From Desulfobacterales bacterium (lineage in GTDB: Bacteria > Desulfobacterota > Desulfobacteria > Desulfobacterales > CAFBRK01), in contig JAIPEL010000017.1 in assembly GCA_021737185.1 (NCBI GenBank), forward strand, positions 1 to 53,589: a stretch of DNA of 53,589 nucleotides, given 5' to 3'. This document shows positions 1-10,437 of this stretch, one piece after another. The stretch's first letter is position 1, and each line of letters starts with the position of its first letter. The notes beneath the pieces were generated by a model. That model was not told the origin of the DNA. It ran no database searches and was given only the letters and a program-made list of their open reading frames with translations. Made by a program: the position numbers and the translations under genes.

Positions 1-28
1 TGGTCTTAACCGGCCAGTTTGTCAAAGG

Positions 29-190
29 TGAAACTTATTCGAAGCCCCTGACGGTGGAGGGACGCGCTCTGTCGCGTCCGTGCTGCCGGTAACGGCCAAA
101 TGCCGGCCACGACGGAGCGTGGCCCTCCAACCTCCAAAATCCAAGGCGGGGACAGATCGGTTTTTGCCGCCGGCTTCGGTCGAAGTTTCA
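29..190. repeat. Palindromic element, TGAAACTTC family, copy 1
   Basis: The ends are inverted repeats: TGAAACTT-ATTCGAAGCC at 29-46 and GGCTTCGGTCGAAGTTTCA at 172-190. Inner short hairpins of the GACGCG..CGCGTC and GGCCACG..CGTGGCC type lie between them. Two other copies with the same ends occur at 19116-19259 and 34118-34230, but with different inner hairpins. This copy ends five bases beyond the stop codon of the acyl-CoA ligase gene. There is no coding potential of its own. It looks like a non-autonomous, modular palindromic repeat; how it moves is unknown. Confidence 0.75.
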
Positions 191-195
191 TACGA

Positions 196-1767
196 TCAGG
201 CGCCGCAGCCCTCGGTCCCGTACCGGTGCCGCAGCTTCGGCTTTTCGATCTTGCCGGTGGAGTTTCGCGGCACTTCCCCGAAATGAAACACCCTCGGCCG
301 CATGTAGCGGGGAAGCCGGCTGCAGAAGGCAGCCAGCTCCTCATCGGTCAGCTCGCGTCCGGGCTTGGGGCAGACCACGGCGGCAACGATCTCTCCGAGC
401 CGCTCGTCGGCCACGCCGAACACGGCGGCATCCTGAATGTCGGCATGGCTCATGAGAAAGTGTTCCACCTCCACCGGAAAAATGTTTTCCCCCCCGCTGA
501 TGATCACGTCTTTTTTCCGGTCGACCAGCCAGATGAAGCCGTCTTCGTCCATCCGCGCGATGTCTCCGCTCAGCAGCCAGCCATCGACGATCGCTGCCGC
601 CGTGGCCTCCGGATTTTTATAGTATTCCTTCATGACCCCCGGCCCCCGGACGGCGAGTTCGCCGGCGGCGCCGGCGGCCGCGGGAAAACCCCGGTCGTCT
701 AGAATGCGGCACTGCCATCCGTAGCCGGGCCGGCCGATCGCCCCGACCTTGTGGAGGTTTTCCGCGCCCAGGTGGATGCAGCCAGGTCCCGAGGCCTCTG
801 TGAGGCCGTAGTTGGTGTCGTATTCGTGGCCGGGAAACACCCGCTTCCATTTTCGGATCAGGCTGGGCGGCACCGGCTGAGCCCCGATGTGCATCAGGCG
901 CCACTGATCGAGGCGGTAGCGGCCAAGGTCGATCCGGCCGCTTTCAACGGCGATCAGAATATCATGGGCCCAGGGAACCAGAAGCCAGACCACGGTAACC
1001 CGCTCCGCCGAAACGGCCTCTAAAATCCACTCCGGCCGCACCCCCCGAAGGATCACCGCCCGGGCTCCGGCCTTCAGGTTTCCGAACCAGTGCATCTTTG
1101 CGCCAGTGTGATACAGCGGCGGGATGCACAGAAAATTATCCCCCCTTTGCTGGCCGTGATGCCGGTTTTCCACTTCGCAGGCAAAGCCGAGATTGCCGTG
1201 GGTCAGCGCCACCGCCTTGGGGCGGCCGGTGGTGCCGGAAGTAAAGTAAAAGGCCGCCACCGCAGAATCGGGCGGCGCCGGCAGACCGGCCGGAGTGGGG
1301 CCGTCCCCGGCGGGAAGGTCCGCAAGAAGACAGGCAAAGTCCGGGCAAAGCCGGGCGGGCCCGGCAAACACGTATCTGTTTACCGTCCGGTCGAGACCGG
1401 TCTTGACAGCGGAAATCCGGCCGATGAATTCCTCGCCGAAAATGAGGATCCGGGCTTCTGCAATTTCCGCGCAGCGGCGGATCTCTTCGGCGTCGAAGCG
1501 AAAATTGAGCGGAACCGCGATCGATCCGGACCGCAGAATGCCGAAGTACACCGGAAGCCACTCCAGGCAGTTGGTCATCAGCTGCACGACGGCCTGCCCC
1601 GAACCGGAAAGCGACCTGGACAAAAACCCGGCCAGCCGGTCTGCCTGAAGCTCGAAATCGGCCCAGGTCAGGGTCCGCCGGGTCCCGGCCGCCGGATCGC
1701 GCTCCACCAGCGCGACCTCGCTACGGTAGCGCTCGGCGTTTTTTTTCAGATAATCGGTGACCTTCAT
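196..1767 (-). CDS. AMP-dependent acyl-CoA synthetase/ligase
   Basis: This is a class I adenylate-forming enzyme that should activate a carboxylic acid to an acyl-AMP and then an acyl-CoA thioester in the cytoplasm. The P-loop-like signature FYFTSGTTGRPKAVALTHG is present. So are a YGLTEASG motif, a LLSGDIARMDEDGF core and the C-terminal lysine motif PRNSTGKIEKPKL, which contributes the adenylation lysine. The 523-residue length fits long- or medium-chain fatty acid or aromatic acid CoA ligases; the exact substrate cannot be read. The start at 1767 (MKVTDYLKK) follows an AGGAG ribosome binding site; the open frame extends further upstream, but that part is low-complexity and overlaps the terminator and the end of dnaK. 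It is transcribed in the same direction as grpE-dnaK but separated from them by a terminator, so it is probably a separate unit. Confidence 0.9.
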   Translation of the reverse strand: MKVTDYLKKNAERYRSEVALVERDPAAGTRRTLTWADFELQADRLAGFLSRSLSGSGQAVVQLMTNCLEWLPVYFGILRSGSIAVPLNFRFDAEEIRRCAEIAEARILIFGEEFIGRISAVKTGLDRTVNRYVFAGPARLCPDFACLLADLPAGDGPTPAGLPAPPDSAVAAFYFTSGTTGRPKAVALTHGNLGFACEVENRHHGQQRGDNFLCIPPLYHTGAKMHWFGNLKAGARAVILRGVRPEWILEAVSAERVTVVWLLVPWAHDILIAVESGRIDLGRYRLDQWRLMHIGAQPVPPSLIRKWKRVFPGHEYDTNYGLTEASGPGCIHLGAENLHKVGAIGRPGYGWQCRILDDRGFPAAAGAAGELAVRGPGVMKEYYKNPEATAAAIVDGWLLSGDIARMDEDGFIWLVDRKKDVIISGGENIFPVEVEHFLMSHADIQDAAVFGVADERLGEIVAAVVCPKPGRELTDEELAAFCSRLPRYMRPRVFHFGEVPRNSTGKIEKPKLRHRYGTEGCGA

Positions 1768-1845
1768 CCCATCTCCTGCTGCCCTTGAAATAGACAAAAA
1801 ATGGCGTTTATCAGACCCGCCGGGAAAGTCAACGGCCGGATGGCG

Positions 1846-1895
1846 TAAAAAAAAATCCCGCAGTCTCCGACCCGGAAACCGCGGGATTTTATTTT
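1846..1895 (-). terminator. Rho-independent terminator after dnaK
   Basis: A hairpin with arms AAAATCCCGC and GCGGGATTTT (about 1852-1861 and 1881-1890) is flanked by an A run on one side and T-rich sequence on the other. It can therefore work in both directions. It lies just downstream of the dnaK stop codon and upstream of the acyl-CoA ligase start, separating the two transcription units. Confidence 0.75.
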
Positions 1896-1948
1896 CTTTT
1901 ATCTTTTTGCGGCCGGCAGGCCGCTTTCTGTAAAGCCGCGCAGCGGAT

Positions 1949-3871
<1,923 letters not shown>

Positions 3872-3934
3872 TTGTACTCCTCCTTCACCATGAGCTATGA
3901 AACTTGCCGATTGTTAGAATTTCGAAAACATCTT

Positions 3935-4591
3935 TCAGCCGGCTTCGCCGGCACTGGTCTCGTCTGCGGTTTTCGGTGCGGAAACGATCACCATCGCGGG
4001 CCTCAGAAGACGGTCCTGCATCGTGTAGCCCTTCTGCATCTCAGAGATCACGGTGTTTTCAGGAACGTTGTCCCTTGGCTCCTGCATCATCGCCTGATGG
4101 TAGGCCGGATCGAACGGTTCGTTGAGGCTTTGGATCGGCTTTACGCCGAATTTGTCCAGGACCCGGAGAATCTCCCGAAGGGTGAGTTCGACGCCCTCTT
4201 TCAGTCCCTCTTCTACCGAAGCGGGGTTTTCGGCCGATAGCAGGGCGCGCTCGAGATTGTCGACGACAGGCAAAAGCTCTCTTGCCAGCTTTTCATTGGC
4301 AAATTTTTTGTAGTCTTGCATTTCCCGGGCGGACCGCTTTCGGAAGTTGTCAAACTCGGCGGCCAGCCGCACGTACCGGTCGTAGTTTATCCTTGCTTCT
4401 TCTTCGGCGGCGGCCAACCGCTCTTGGAGGTCGACGCTTTCGGCAGCCTCCTTGTCGGGCTCGTTTTCTGCAGTTTCTGCGCCTTCGCTGCGCCCCGGCG
4501 CTGGCTGTGCCTCCTGCCGGTCCTGCTCCTGCTCGGCTGCTTTTTCCGTCTGTTCCTCGGAATCGATATCGATCTTTTTTCCTTTCACCAT
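3935..4591 (-). CDS. grpE: Nucleotide exchange factor GrpE
   Basis: GrpE releases ADP from DnaK. The 218-aa product has an acidic, Glu/Gln-rich N-terminus, a long helix (RLAAEFDNFRKRSAREMQDYKKFANEK..) and the family core LLPVVDNLERAL, followed by FGVKPIQSLNEPFDPAYHQAM and a C-terminal beta domain (GYTMQDRLLRPAMVIVS). I chose the ATG at 4591 (MVKGKKIDID); an open reading frame runs 15 codons further but carries no family sequence. It is the first gene of a grpE-dnaK operon. A sigma-70-like promoter lies at 4649-4676. I saw no CIRCE operator, and hrcA is not in the window. Confidence 0.96.
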   Translation of the reverse strand: MVKGKKIDIDSEEQTEKAAEQEQDRQEAQPAPGRSEGAETAENEPDKEAAESVDLQERLAAAEEEARINYDRYVRLAAEFDNFRKRSAREMQDYKKFANEKLARELLPVVDNLERALLSAENPASVEEGLKEGVELTLREILRVLDKFGVKPIQSLNEPFDPAYHQAMMQEPRDNVPENTVISEMQKGYTMQDRLLRPAMVIVSAPKTADETSAGEAG

Positions 4592-4648
4592 CCTCGAGCA
4601 CTCTCTTGATGCGGGTTCACGTCTCGGTGCGGCCAAAACTTTGACTGG

Positions 4649-4676
4649 AAGGTAAGACGATTTCAGAGCATGTCAA
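4649..4676 (-). promoter_or_regulatory. Candidate sigma-70 promoter of grpE-dnaK
   Basis: On the minus strand, TTGACA (4671-4676) and TACCTT (4649-4654) are separated by 16 bases, about 60 bp before the grpE ATG. The -35 is perfect; the -10 is moderate. It does not match a heat-shock sigma-32 promoter well. Confidence 0.45.
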
Positions 4677-4745
4677 GAATGGGACGGCCCACTTCGGCAA
4701 AGAGGCCGCAAAGGAACTCACGATGCAGCATAACAATAAAATTCG

Positions 4746-5006
4746 GGGGGTTAGGTTGTGCACCCTCCATCGAATTCATCCCTCCACCGTCGCTTGCAAA
4801 AGGGGCCGGGATCGAACCGCGACACGGGCTGCATCACTTATCGCTGCTTCCTTCCGGACCTGACGAGGTTCGTGACCGCCTGTTGCGCGGCGGCCGGCCG
4901 ATGCTCGCCACGGCTTCGGGCGCCGAACCCTTGGGAGGGAATTCAGCCCCGCTATAGCGGATTTCGGGTACAGGGCACCGCTAGCTCCCCGCCTAGCACA
5001 ACCCGG
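4746..5006 (-). ncRNA. ffs: Signal recognition particle RNA, large bacterial type
   Basis: The minus strand carries the universally conserved SRP domain-IV core around 4845-4880: CGTCAGGTCCGGAAGGAAGC followed by the apical loop strand. Near its 5' end is the Alu-domain block TGTGCTAGGCGGGGAGCTAG, followed by GCGGTGCCCTGTA. The 5' GGTTGTGC (4996-5003) pairs with the 3' GCACAACC (4754-4761), closing helix 5. This gives an RNA of about 260 nt, the large type with an Alu domain, not a 4.5S-sized RNA. It partners with Ffh in co-translational membrane targeting. The ends are estimated from the closing helix. Confidence 0.92.
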
Positions 5007-5010
5007 CTTG

Positions 5011-5038
5011 ATAGTAAGGACTTTGAAAACTTTTTCAA
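5011..5038 (-). promoter_or_regulatory. Candidate promoter of the SRP RNA
   Basis: On the minus strand, TTGAAA (5033-5038) and TACTAT (5011-5016) are 16 bases apart. Initiation about 7 bases downstream would fall at 5004-5006, exactly where the closing helix of the SRP RNA begins. A dyad, TTGAAAA-A-GTTTTCAA, overlaps the -35. Confidence 0.6.
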
Positions 5039-5180
5039 GAAAAAATCGGCCGCCTGCTCTTCCCGCTCGCATATTGAATCTCCCTGCGGCCCCGCCAAAG
5101 CGGGATTTCCGCTTCGCTCCAACAAGCAACAGGGAATTATCAAGTTGAAGATTCTCGGGCGCGTCCCGCGCTCTGCCGTG

Positions 5181-5209
5181 TTGACTTTTTCCAGACCCTG
5201 GCCTACATT
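5181..5209 (+). promoter_or_regulatory. Candidate promoter of the lipoprotein-tilS unit
   Basis: TTGACT (5181-5186) and TACATT (5204-5209) are spaced 17 bases apart and lie about 100 bp before the lipoprotein ATG. The rest of 5039-5309 shows no gene or clear repeat. Confidence 0.5.
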
Positions 5210-5309
5210 CGCCCCGTCCGGCCCGGGTTTTGTCTCGCGGAGACAATCGGAGCGACGCGTGGCCGGCAGTCAACAACTGACCATTTCAGGAGCGAACACA
5301 GGTATTCTC

Positions 5310-5705
5310 ATGGGTAAAATCTTGCCGATCCTGGCACTTCTTTGCACGAGCCTTCTGACCACAGGATGCCCCCTTTTGATCGCCGGGGCCGGCGCCGGCG
5401 CTGCGGCCTATACCTACGTGGAAGGCGACATAGCCCGCACCTACCAGGCCCCGTTTGATAAGGCGTTTGCCGCCGCCAAAGAGACCCTGACGGAATTGAA
5501 AATGAGCATCGTCGAAGAACCTGTCGGCGACGCCATAGAGTCGGTCATCAAAGCAGAACGCTCCGACGGAACGCCGGTGACGATCACCCTTGCCATGGTG
5601 GCCCCGAACATCACTGAAATCAAGGTTCGGTCCGGCGTCGTAGGGTATTGGCAACAAAAGGTTTCCAAAATCGTCCATGCCAACATCGCCCAGCGGCTGC
5701 AATAG
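5310..5705 (+). CDS. Small lipoprotein, DUF3568-like
   Basis: This is a 131-aa predicted lipoprotein. The N-terminus MGKILPILALLCTSLLTTGC is a type II signal peptide, with the lipobox cysteine at residue 20. It is followed by a short glycine/alanine-rich segment and a YVEGDIARTYQAPFDKAFAAA stretch typical of DUF3568-like proteins of Desulfobacterota. The remainder alternates predicted beta strands and helices (TITLAMVAPNITEIKVRSG). The role is unknown; such proteins are probably anchored in the cell envelope. The ATG at 5310 is chosen because it gives the signal peptide; the open frame upstream overlaps the SRP RNA. The 3' end overlaps the tilS start by 29 bases. Confidence 0.8.
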   Translation: MGKILPILALLCTSLLTTGCPLLIAGAGAGAAAYTYVEGDIARTYQAPFDKAFAAAKETLTELKMSIVEEPVGDAIESVIKAERSDGTPVTITLAMVAPNITEIKVRSGVVGYWQQKVSKIVHANIAQRLQ

Positions 5706-7137
5706 TCCCGCCTTTGTATCGGCGATTCGCCGGACCGTGCAGGCCCGTCGTCTCATCACCCCCGGAGAATCGGTTCTGGTGGCCGCATCCGGAGGCCCGG
5801 ATTCCACGGCGATGCTCTATGCGCTGCGGCAGATCGCCCGCACCAGCCCGATTCCCCTGGCTGTCGCCCACTTCCACCACGGGCTGCGGGGCGCGGAAGC
5901 CGACCGAGATGCGGAGTTCGTCGCCGGCCAGGCCGCCGAACTCGGCCTGCCTTTTTTCATCGAACGGGGCGACGTCGAGGGGTATCGCCGCGACGAACGG
6001 CTTTCGACCGAAGAGGCGGCCCGAAGGCTTCGCTACGACTTTCTTCACCGGACGGCTGACGCAAATCGATTTTCCAAGATCGCCGTGGGCCACCACGCAG
6101 ACGACAACGCGGAATCCGTGCTTCTGTTCGTGCTGAGGGGAAGCGGTCGGCGGGGAATTTCCGGAATCCCCCCCAAGAGGGGGCGGCTGGTCCGGCCCCT
6201 GATCGACTGCCGCAGAGATGAGATCCGCCGCTATCTAGAGGAAGAACACATCGCCTTCGTGCTCGACTCCTCCAACACCGACAACGCCTTCGTCCGCAAC
6301 CGGCTCCGAAACGAGCTTGTTCCGAAATTGGCCGCCGACTACAATCCGAACCTCATCGAGACCCTCTGCCGGCTATCGGCAGTGGCCCGGGCCGAGGACG
6401 ACTGGATGGAGACCCTGGCCGAGCCCCTTTTTGCCGGAGCCTTGCTCCGGCGGGAGGCGAACCGGATCCTGCTGTCGGTGCCGGCGCTTTCCGCTCTGCC
6501 GAATGCCGCCTGCCGCCGGGTCCTTCGGCAGGCGATTTCATCCCTGAAGGGCGACCTGCGCAGAATCGGCTTTCGCCATATCGAGGCGGTCCGCCGGCTG
6601 GCCGAAGAAAAGGGCGGCTGCGCAGCGCTTCACCTGCCCCGGAGCATCAGGGCCTATCGGGCCTACGAGCAGCTGGAGATCTGCCTTGCCCCGGAAAACG
6701 GCGGCTGCGCCGCCCGCGGCGGCGAACCGGAGCCGGCAACGTTCCGCTACCGGCTTTACGAACCCGGCGAGGTCCATTTGGTCGAAGCCGGATTTTGCCT
6801 GCGGCTGACGGCGTGCGGCCCGGTCGACGCCGAACGGATTCGACGTTCTGGACAGCGGACCGCCTTTTTTGATATGGGAAAAATCTATTTTCCGATCACT
6901 GTTCGGAATCCCAGGCCGGGCGACCGGTTCCGCCCCCTCGGGATGACCGGTACTCAAAAGCTGCAGGACTTTTTCACCGACCGGAAAGTCCCCCGGCGGT
7001 CCAGATGGACGTGCCCGCTGGTGATCAGCGGCGGCAAGATCGCATGGGTGGCCGGCCATCGCATCTCCGAGGATTTCAAGGTGGAGCCTGCAAGCCGCCG
7101 GCTCCTTTTGGCCGAGCTGCTTGCCGATCCGATGTGA
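5677..7137 (+). CDS. tilS: tRNA(Ile)-lysidine synthetase TilS
   Basis: TilS converts C34 of the CAU-anticodon isoleucine tRNA to lysidine using ATP and lysine, switching codon reading from AUG to AUA. The N-type ATP pyrophosphatase loop VAASGGPDSTAML is near residues 33-45, followed by AVAHFHHGLRG and the VGHHADDNAE segment. The C-terminal TilS domain (RNPRPGDRFRPLGMTGTQKLQDFFTDRKVP) is complete. The 486-aa length is normal for the two-domain form. It overlaps the preceding lipoprotein gene and may be translationally coupled to it. The start at 5677 is plausible but not certain, because the first 15 residues are not conserved. Confidence 0.95.
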   Translation: MPTSPSGCNSPAFVSAIRRTVQARRLITPGESVLVAASGGPDSTAMLYALRQIARTSPIPLAVAHFHHGLRGAEADRDAEFVAGQAAELGLPFFIERGDVEGYRRDERLSTEEAARRLRYDFLHRTADANRFSKIAVGHHADDNAESVLLFVLRGSGRRGISGIPPKRGRLVRPLIDCRRDEIRRYLEEEHIAFVLDSSNTDNAFVRNRLRNELVPKLAADYNPNLIETLCRLSAVARAEDDWMETLAEPLFAGALLRREANRILLSVPALSALPNAACRRVLRQAISSLKGDLRRIGFRHIEAVRRLAEEKGGCAALHLPRSIRAYRAYEQLEICLAPENGGCAARGGEPEPATFRYRLYEPGEVHLVEAGFCLRLTACGPVDAERIRRSGQRTAFFDMGKIYFPITVRNPRPGDRFRPLGMTGTQKLQDFFTDRKVPRRSRWTCPLVISGGKIAWVAGHRISEDFKVEPASRRLLLAELLADPM

Positions 7138-7236
7138 GTGATTACCTATTATGCTGAACTTCGCGATTCGAATTCGGCCCGGGCCGCGCAGGAAAACCGC
7201 CCGGAACACCGGCCCGCCGTCGGGCCGGAAAGGATT

Positions 7237-7338
7237 TATAGGGATTGTCATATTTCCGTTCCGTTTGAGAGAGCTTGATATGCATTGGCGTCCCGCGAAC
7301 TCTCAAGGTCATAGATCGGCTGCTTGACAATCCCTATA
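7237..7338. repeat. 102-bp inverted-repeat element upstream of ftsH
   Basis: The perfect 14-base arms TATAGGGATTGTCA (7237-7250) and TGACAATCCCTATA (7325-7338) bracket about 74 bp. A smaller dyad lies inside (TTGAGAG and CTCTCAA). A third copy of the 14-mer sits at 47667-47680. The tilS-ftsH gap (7138-7501) holds no gene that I can support. The element may be a MITE or part of the ftsH leader. Confidence 0.6.
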
Positions 7339-7501
7339 CGTAAAATAAAAACCACATAGAGCGCTTGGGGTGCGGCTTATAGAGCGGAATCGATGCGCTC
7401 AATCAAGCGGCAACCTTTGATATCGGAACGTTATTTTGACAAGCGCTCTAACGCTCCCGAACTTCGTCGATCTGTTCTGGGACATCAGGAGGAATGCATC
7501 T

Positions 7502-9463
7502 TTGAACCCCTTTTATAAGAACCTCGCCCTCTGGATCGTCATCACGATGATGATGGTCATGCTCTACAACCTGTTCAACCAGCAGCAGATGTCCGAGACC
7601 AGCATCAGCTACACGGAATTTCTCGCCATGGTTTCCGAAGAGCGGGTTCAAAAGGTGCTGATCCAGGGCCAGGAGCTGACGGTAACCGACCTCAACCAGA
7701 ACCGCTTCAAAGTATACGCCCCCCAGGATGCCGACCTGATCAACACGCTTCGTGACAAGGGGGTGGTGATCAGCGCCAAACCGCCTTCCGAATCTCCCTG
7801 GTACATGTCGGTGCTGGTTTCCTGGTTTCCGATGATCATCCTCATCGCGGTCTGGATTTTTTTCATGCGACAGATGCAGTCCGGCGGAGGAAAGGCCCTT
7901 TCCTTTGGAAAGAGCAAGGCCCGGCTCATGTCGGACCAAGGCAGCCGGGTGACCTTCGAGGATGTGGCCGGCATCGACGAGGCGAAAGAAGAACTCAGTG
8001 AAATCGTCGATTTTCTGAGAAATCCGAAGAAATTTACCCGGCTCGGCGGCAGGATCCCCAAAGGGGTGCTCCTGATGGGGCCGCCGGGCACTGGCAAGAC
8101 CTTGCTGGCGCGGGCCATTGCCGGCGAGGCCGGCGTGCCGTTTTTCAGCATCAGCGGATCGGATTTCGTGGAGATGTTCGTGGGGGTCGGCGCATCCCGG
8201 GTCCGGGACCTCTTCGTGCAGGGAAAGAAGAACGCACCGTGCATCATTTTCATCGATGAAATCGACGCCGTCGGCCGCCATCGCGGGGCCGGCCTGGGCG
8301 GCGGCCACGACGAGCGGGAGCAGACCCTGAACCAGCTCCTGGTGGAGATGGACGGATTCGAGTCCAACGAGGGAGTGATTCTGATTTCCGCCACCAACCG
8401 GCCCGATGTTCTGGATCCCGCCCTGCTTCGCCCCGGCCGCTTCGACCGGCAGGTGGTCGTCTCCATGCCCGATATCCGGGGCCGGGAGAAGATCCTCCGG
8501 GTTCACATGAAAAAGACCCCCATCGGCCCGGACGTCGATCCGAACATCCTGGCCCGGGGAACGCCCGGCTTTTCAGGGGCGGACCTGGAAAACCTGGTCA
8601 ACGAAGCCGCCCTGATCGCCGCCAAAAGAAACAAGGAAAACCTCGAGATGACGGATTTCGAGGACGCCAAGGACAAGGTGTACCTGGGCCTGGAGCGAAA
8701 ATCCAAGGTCTTGTCCGAGGAAGACAAGAAGACCACCGCATATCACGAGGCCGGCCATGCCATGGTGGCCCGCTTTTTGCCCGGCACCGACGCCGTCAAC
8801 AAGATCACCATCATCCCCCGGGGACGCGCGGCCGGGGTGACATGGTTCCTTCCTGAAGAGCGCGACTTCAAGTACAAGGACCAGCTCGAAAGCGAGCTTT
8901 CGGTGGCATTCGGCGGACGCGCGGCAGAAGAAATCATCTTTGGCCGCATCAGCACCGGCGCGGCCAACGACATCAAGCAAGCCACGGACCTCGCCCAGAA
9001 GATGATCCGCTCCTGGGGAATGAGCGACGTACTCGGTCCGCTCTCCTATGAAGTCGGAGAAGAACAGATCTTTCTGGGAAGGGAAATCTCCCAGCACCGG
9101 GATTATTCGGAAAGCACCGCCCAGCAGATCGATTCGGAAGTCCATCGACTGATCGAATCCGCCTATAACCGGGCAAAGAAGATCCTCACCGACAACATGG
9201 ATATTTTGCACAAGCTGTCGGAGATGCTCGTCGAAAGAGAGACGGTCCTGGGCTACGAACTCGACGACCTCATTCACGAGCTGAGGCCGGGCATCGTGCT
9301 TCCCACCAAACGGGCCCAGAAACCTGGAAAGGGGCCCGGAGAGCCGCCCAGGGCCGAGGGGGAGCGGCCGGAAGAAGAAACCCCGGAGAAGCCGGATCTC
9401 GACTCGGACGAACCGGACGAACCGGACGAAGAATCCCGAAAATCGGACGATGAGCCGAGCTGA
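7502..9463 (+). CDS. ftsH: ATP-dependent zinc metalloprotease FtsH
   Basis: FtsH is a membrane-anchored AAA+ protease that degrades misfolded membrane proteins and short-lived regulators. The 653-aa product has two N-terminal membrane segments (about residues 8-27 and 100-120) around a periplasmic region. These are followed by the Walker [14 protein letters not shown], Walker [14 protein letters not shown], the pore motif FVGVGA and the zinc site HEAGHA, then an acidic, proline-rich tail. I choose the TTG at 7502 because AGGAGG lies nine bases upstream and the translation then begins [11 protein letters not shown], as in homologues. The frame is open for 22 more codons to another TTG without a site. 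Its last 14 bases overlap the longest folP frame. Confidence 0.96.
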   Translation: MNPFYKNLALWIVITMMMVMLYNLFNQQQMSETSISYTEFLAMVSEERVQKVLIQGQELTVTDLNQNRFKVYAPQDADLINTLRDKGVVISAKPPSESPWYMSVLVSWFPMIILIAVWIFFMRQMQSGGGKALSFGKSKARLMSDQGSRVTFEDVAGIDEAKEELSEIVDFLRNPKKFTRLGGRIPKGVLLMGPPGTGKTLLARAIAGEAGVPFFSISGSDFVEMFVGVGASRVRDLFVQGKKNAPCIIFIDEIDAVGRHRGAGLGGGHDEREQTLNQLLVEMDGFESNEGVILISATNRPDVLDPALLRPGRFDRQVVVSMPDIRGREKILRVHMKKTPIGPDVDPNILARGTPGFSGADLENLVNEAALIAAKRNKENLEMTDFEDAKDKVYLGLERKSKVLSEEDKKTTAYHEAGHAMVARFLPGTDAVNKITIIPRGRAAGVTWFLPEERDFKYKDQLESELSVAFGGRAAEEIIFGRISTGAANDIKQATDLAQKMIRSWGMSDVLGPLSYEVGEEQIFLGREISQHRDYSESTAQQIDSEVHRLIESAYNRAKKILTDNMDILHKLSEMLVERETVLGYELDDLIHELRPGIVLPTKRAQKPGKGPGEPPRAEGERPEEETPEKPDLDSDEPDEPDEESRKSDDEPS

Positions 9464-10424
9464 TCGAAACCAGCCGCCCCCCTGCTCCGTGATGCCTCGC
9501 CCCGCCTTTACCCTGTCGGCCGGAGCGCACCGCATCGAGCTGGGCGAAACGACCCGGATCATGGGGATCGTCAACGTGACCCCGGACTCGTTTTCCGACG
9601 GCGGACGGTTTTTCTCCGCCGACGATGCCGTGGCCCAGGCGATGCGGCTGGTCCGGGAGGGCGCGGACATCATCGATGTCGGCGGGGAGTCGACCCGCCC
9701 GTTTTCCGATTTCGTCAGCGAAGAAGAAGAAACCCGGCGGGTAGTGCCGGTCATTCGCGCCCTGGCAGAGCGGATCGATGTACCCATTTCCATCGACACG
9801 AACAAGGCCGGAGTCGCCCGCGCCGCCATCGAGGCGGGCGCCACGATTCTCAACGACGTCGGCGCGCTGCGTCTGGATCCATTGATGGCGGAGGTGGCGG
9901 CGGAATTCCGCGTTCCGGTCATCGTCATGCACATGCTCGGCACCCCCAAGACAATGCAAAAGGCGCCGGTCTACGAGGATCTGTTCGGCGAAATCCATGA
10001 TTTTCTGGCAGAAGCCGTCGGCCGTGCCCTGGATGCGGGCGTTTCCCGATCACAGATCGTGATCGACCCGGGCATCGGCTTCGGAAAAACCGTCACCCAC
10101 AATCTGATGCTGCTCGGCGATCTGAGCAAACTGCGCGAACTTGAAGCCCCGATTCTGATCGGCCCCTCCCGAAAGGCGTTTATCCGGAAGCTGCTCAAAC
10201 CACCCGACCAGACCGACATCTCCACGGACCTGCCGATCGTGGAGACCGGCACCCAGGCGGCCGTTGCGGCCGCCGTTCTGGCCGGCGCCCACATCCTCCG
10301 GGTGCACGACGTCGCCCAAACGGCTGCCACTGTCCGCATCGTCGATGCGGTCCGAAATGCGCTGGAATCGGAACAAGATAAAATTCGAATCTCGAATCTC
10401 GAATCTCGAAACAAATTCGAATGA
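9450..10424 (+). CDS. folP: Dihydropteroate synthase FolP
   Basis: The enzyme joins p-aminobenzoate to the pterin pyrophosphate in folate synthesis. Both family signatures are seen: IMGIVNVTPDSFSDGG and DVGGESTRPF. The barrel motifs DVGALR, VIVMHM and DPGIGFGKT also appear, and the IGPSRKAFI segment is near the end. The reading frame overlaps the end of ftsH by 14 bases; an internal ATG at 9492 (MPRPAFTL) is an alternative start. The C-terminus (KIRISNLESRNKFE) is encoded by a short direct repeat of CGAATCT, so the last 12 residues are probably a repeat-derived tail. It is followed by coaX after 13 bp. Confidence 0.94.
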   Translation: MSRADRNQPPPCSVMPRPAFTLSAGAHRIELGETTRIMGIVNVTPDSFSDGGRFFSADDAVAQAMRLVREGADIIDVGGESTRPFSDFVSEEEETRRVVPVIRALAERIDVPISIDTNKAGVARAAIEAGATILNDVGALRLDPLMAEVAAEFRVPVIVMHMLGTPKTMQKAPVYEDLFGEIHDFLAEAVGRALDAGVSRSQIVIDPGIGFGKTVTHNLMLLGDLSKLRELEAPILIGPSRKAFIRKLLKPPDQTDISTDLPIVETGTQAAVAAAVLAGAHILRVHDVAQTAATVRIVDAVRNALESEQDKIRISNLESRNKFE

Positions 10425-10437
10425 AGGATTAATCTGT

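Noticed and set aside
4592..4680. CIRCE operator upstream of grpE
   Set aside because: A GAGCACTC-like stretch exists, but the inverted TTAGCACTC-N9-GAGTGCTAA structure is not present.
8573..9949. Long antisense frame across ftsH and folP
   Set aside because: It crosses two well-supported genes on the other strand and shows no family features.
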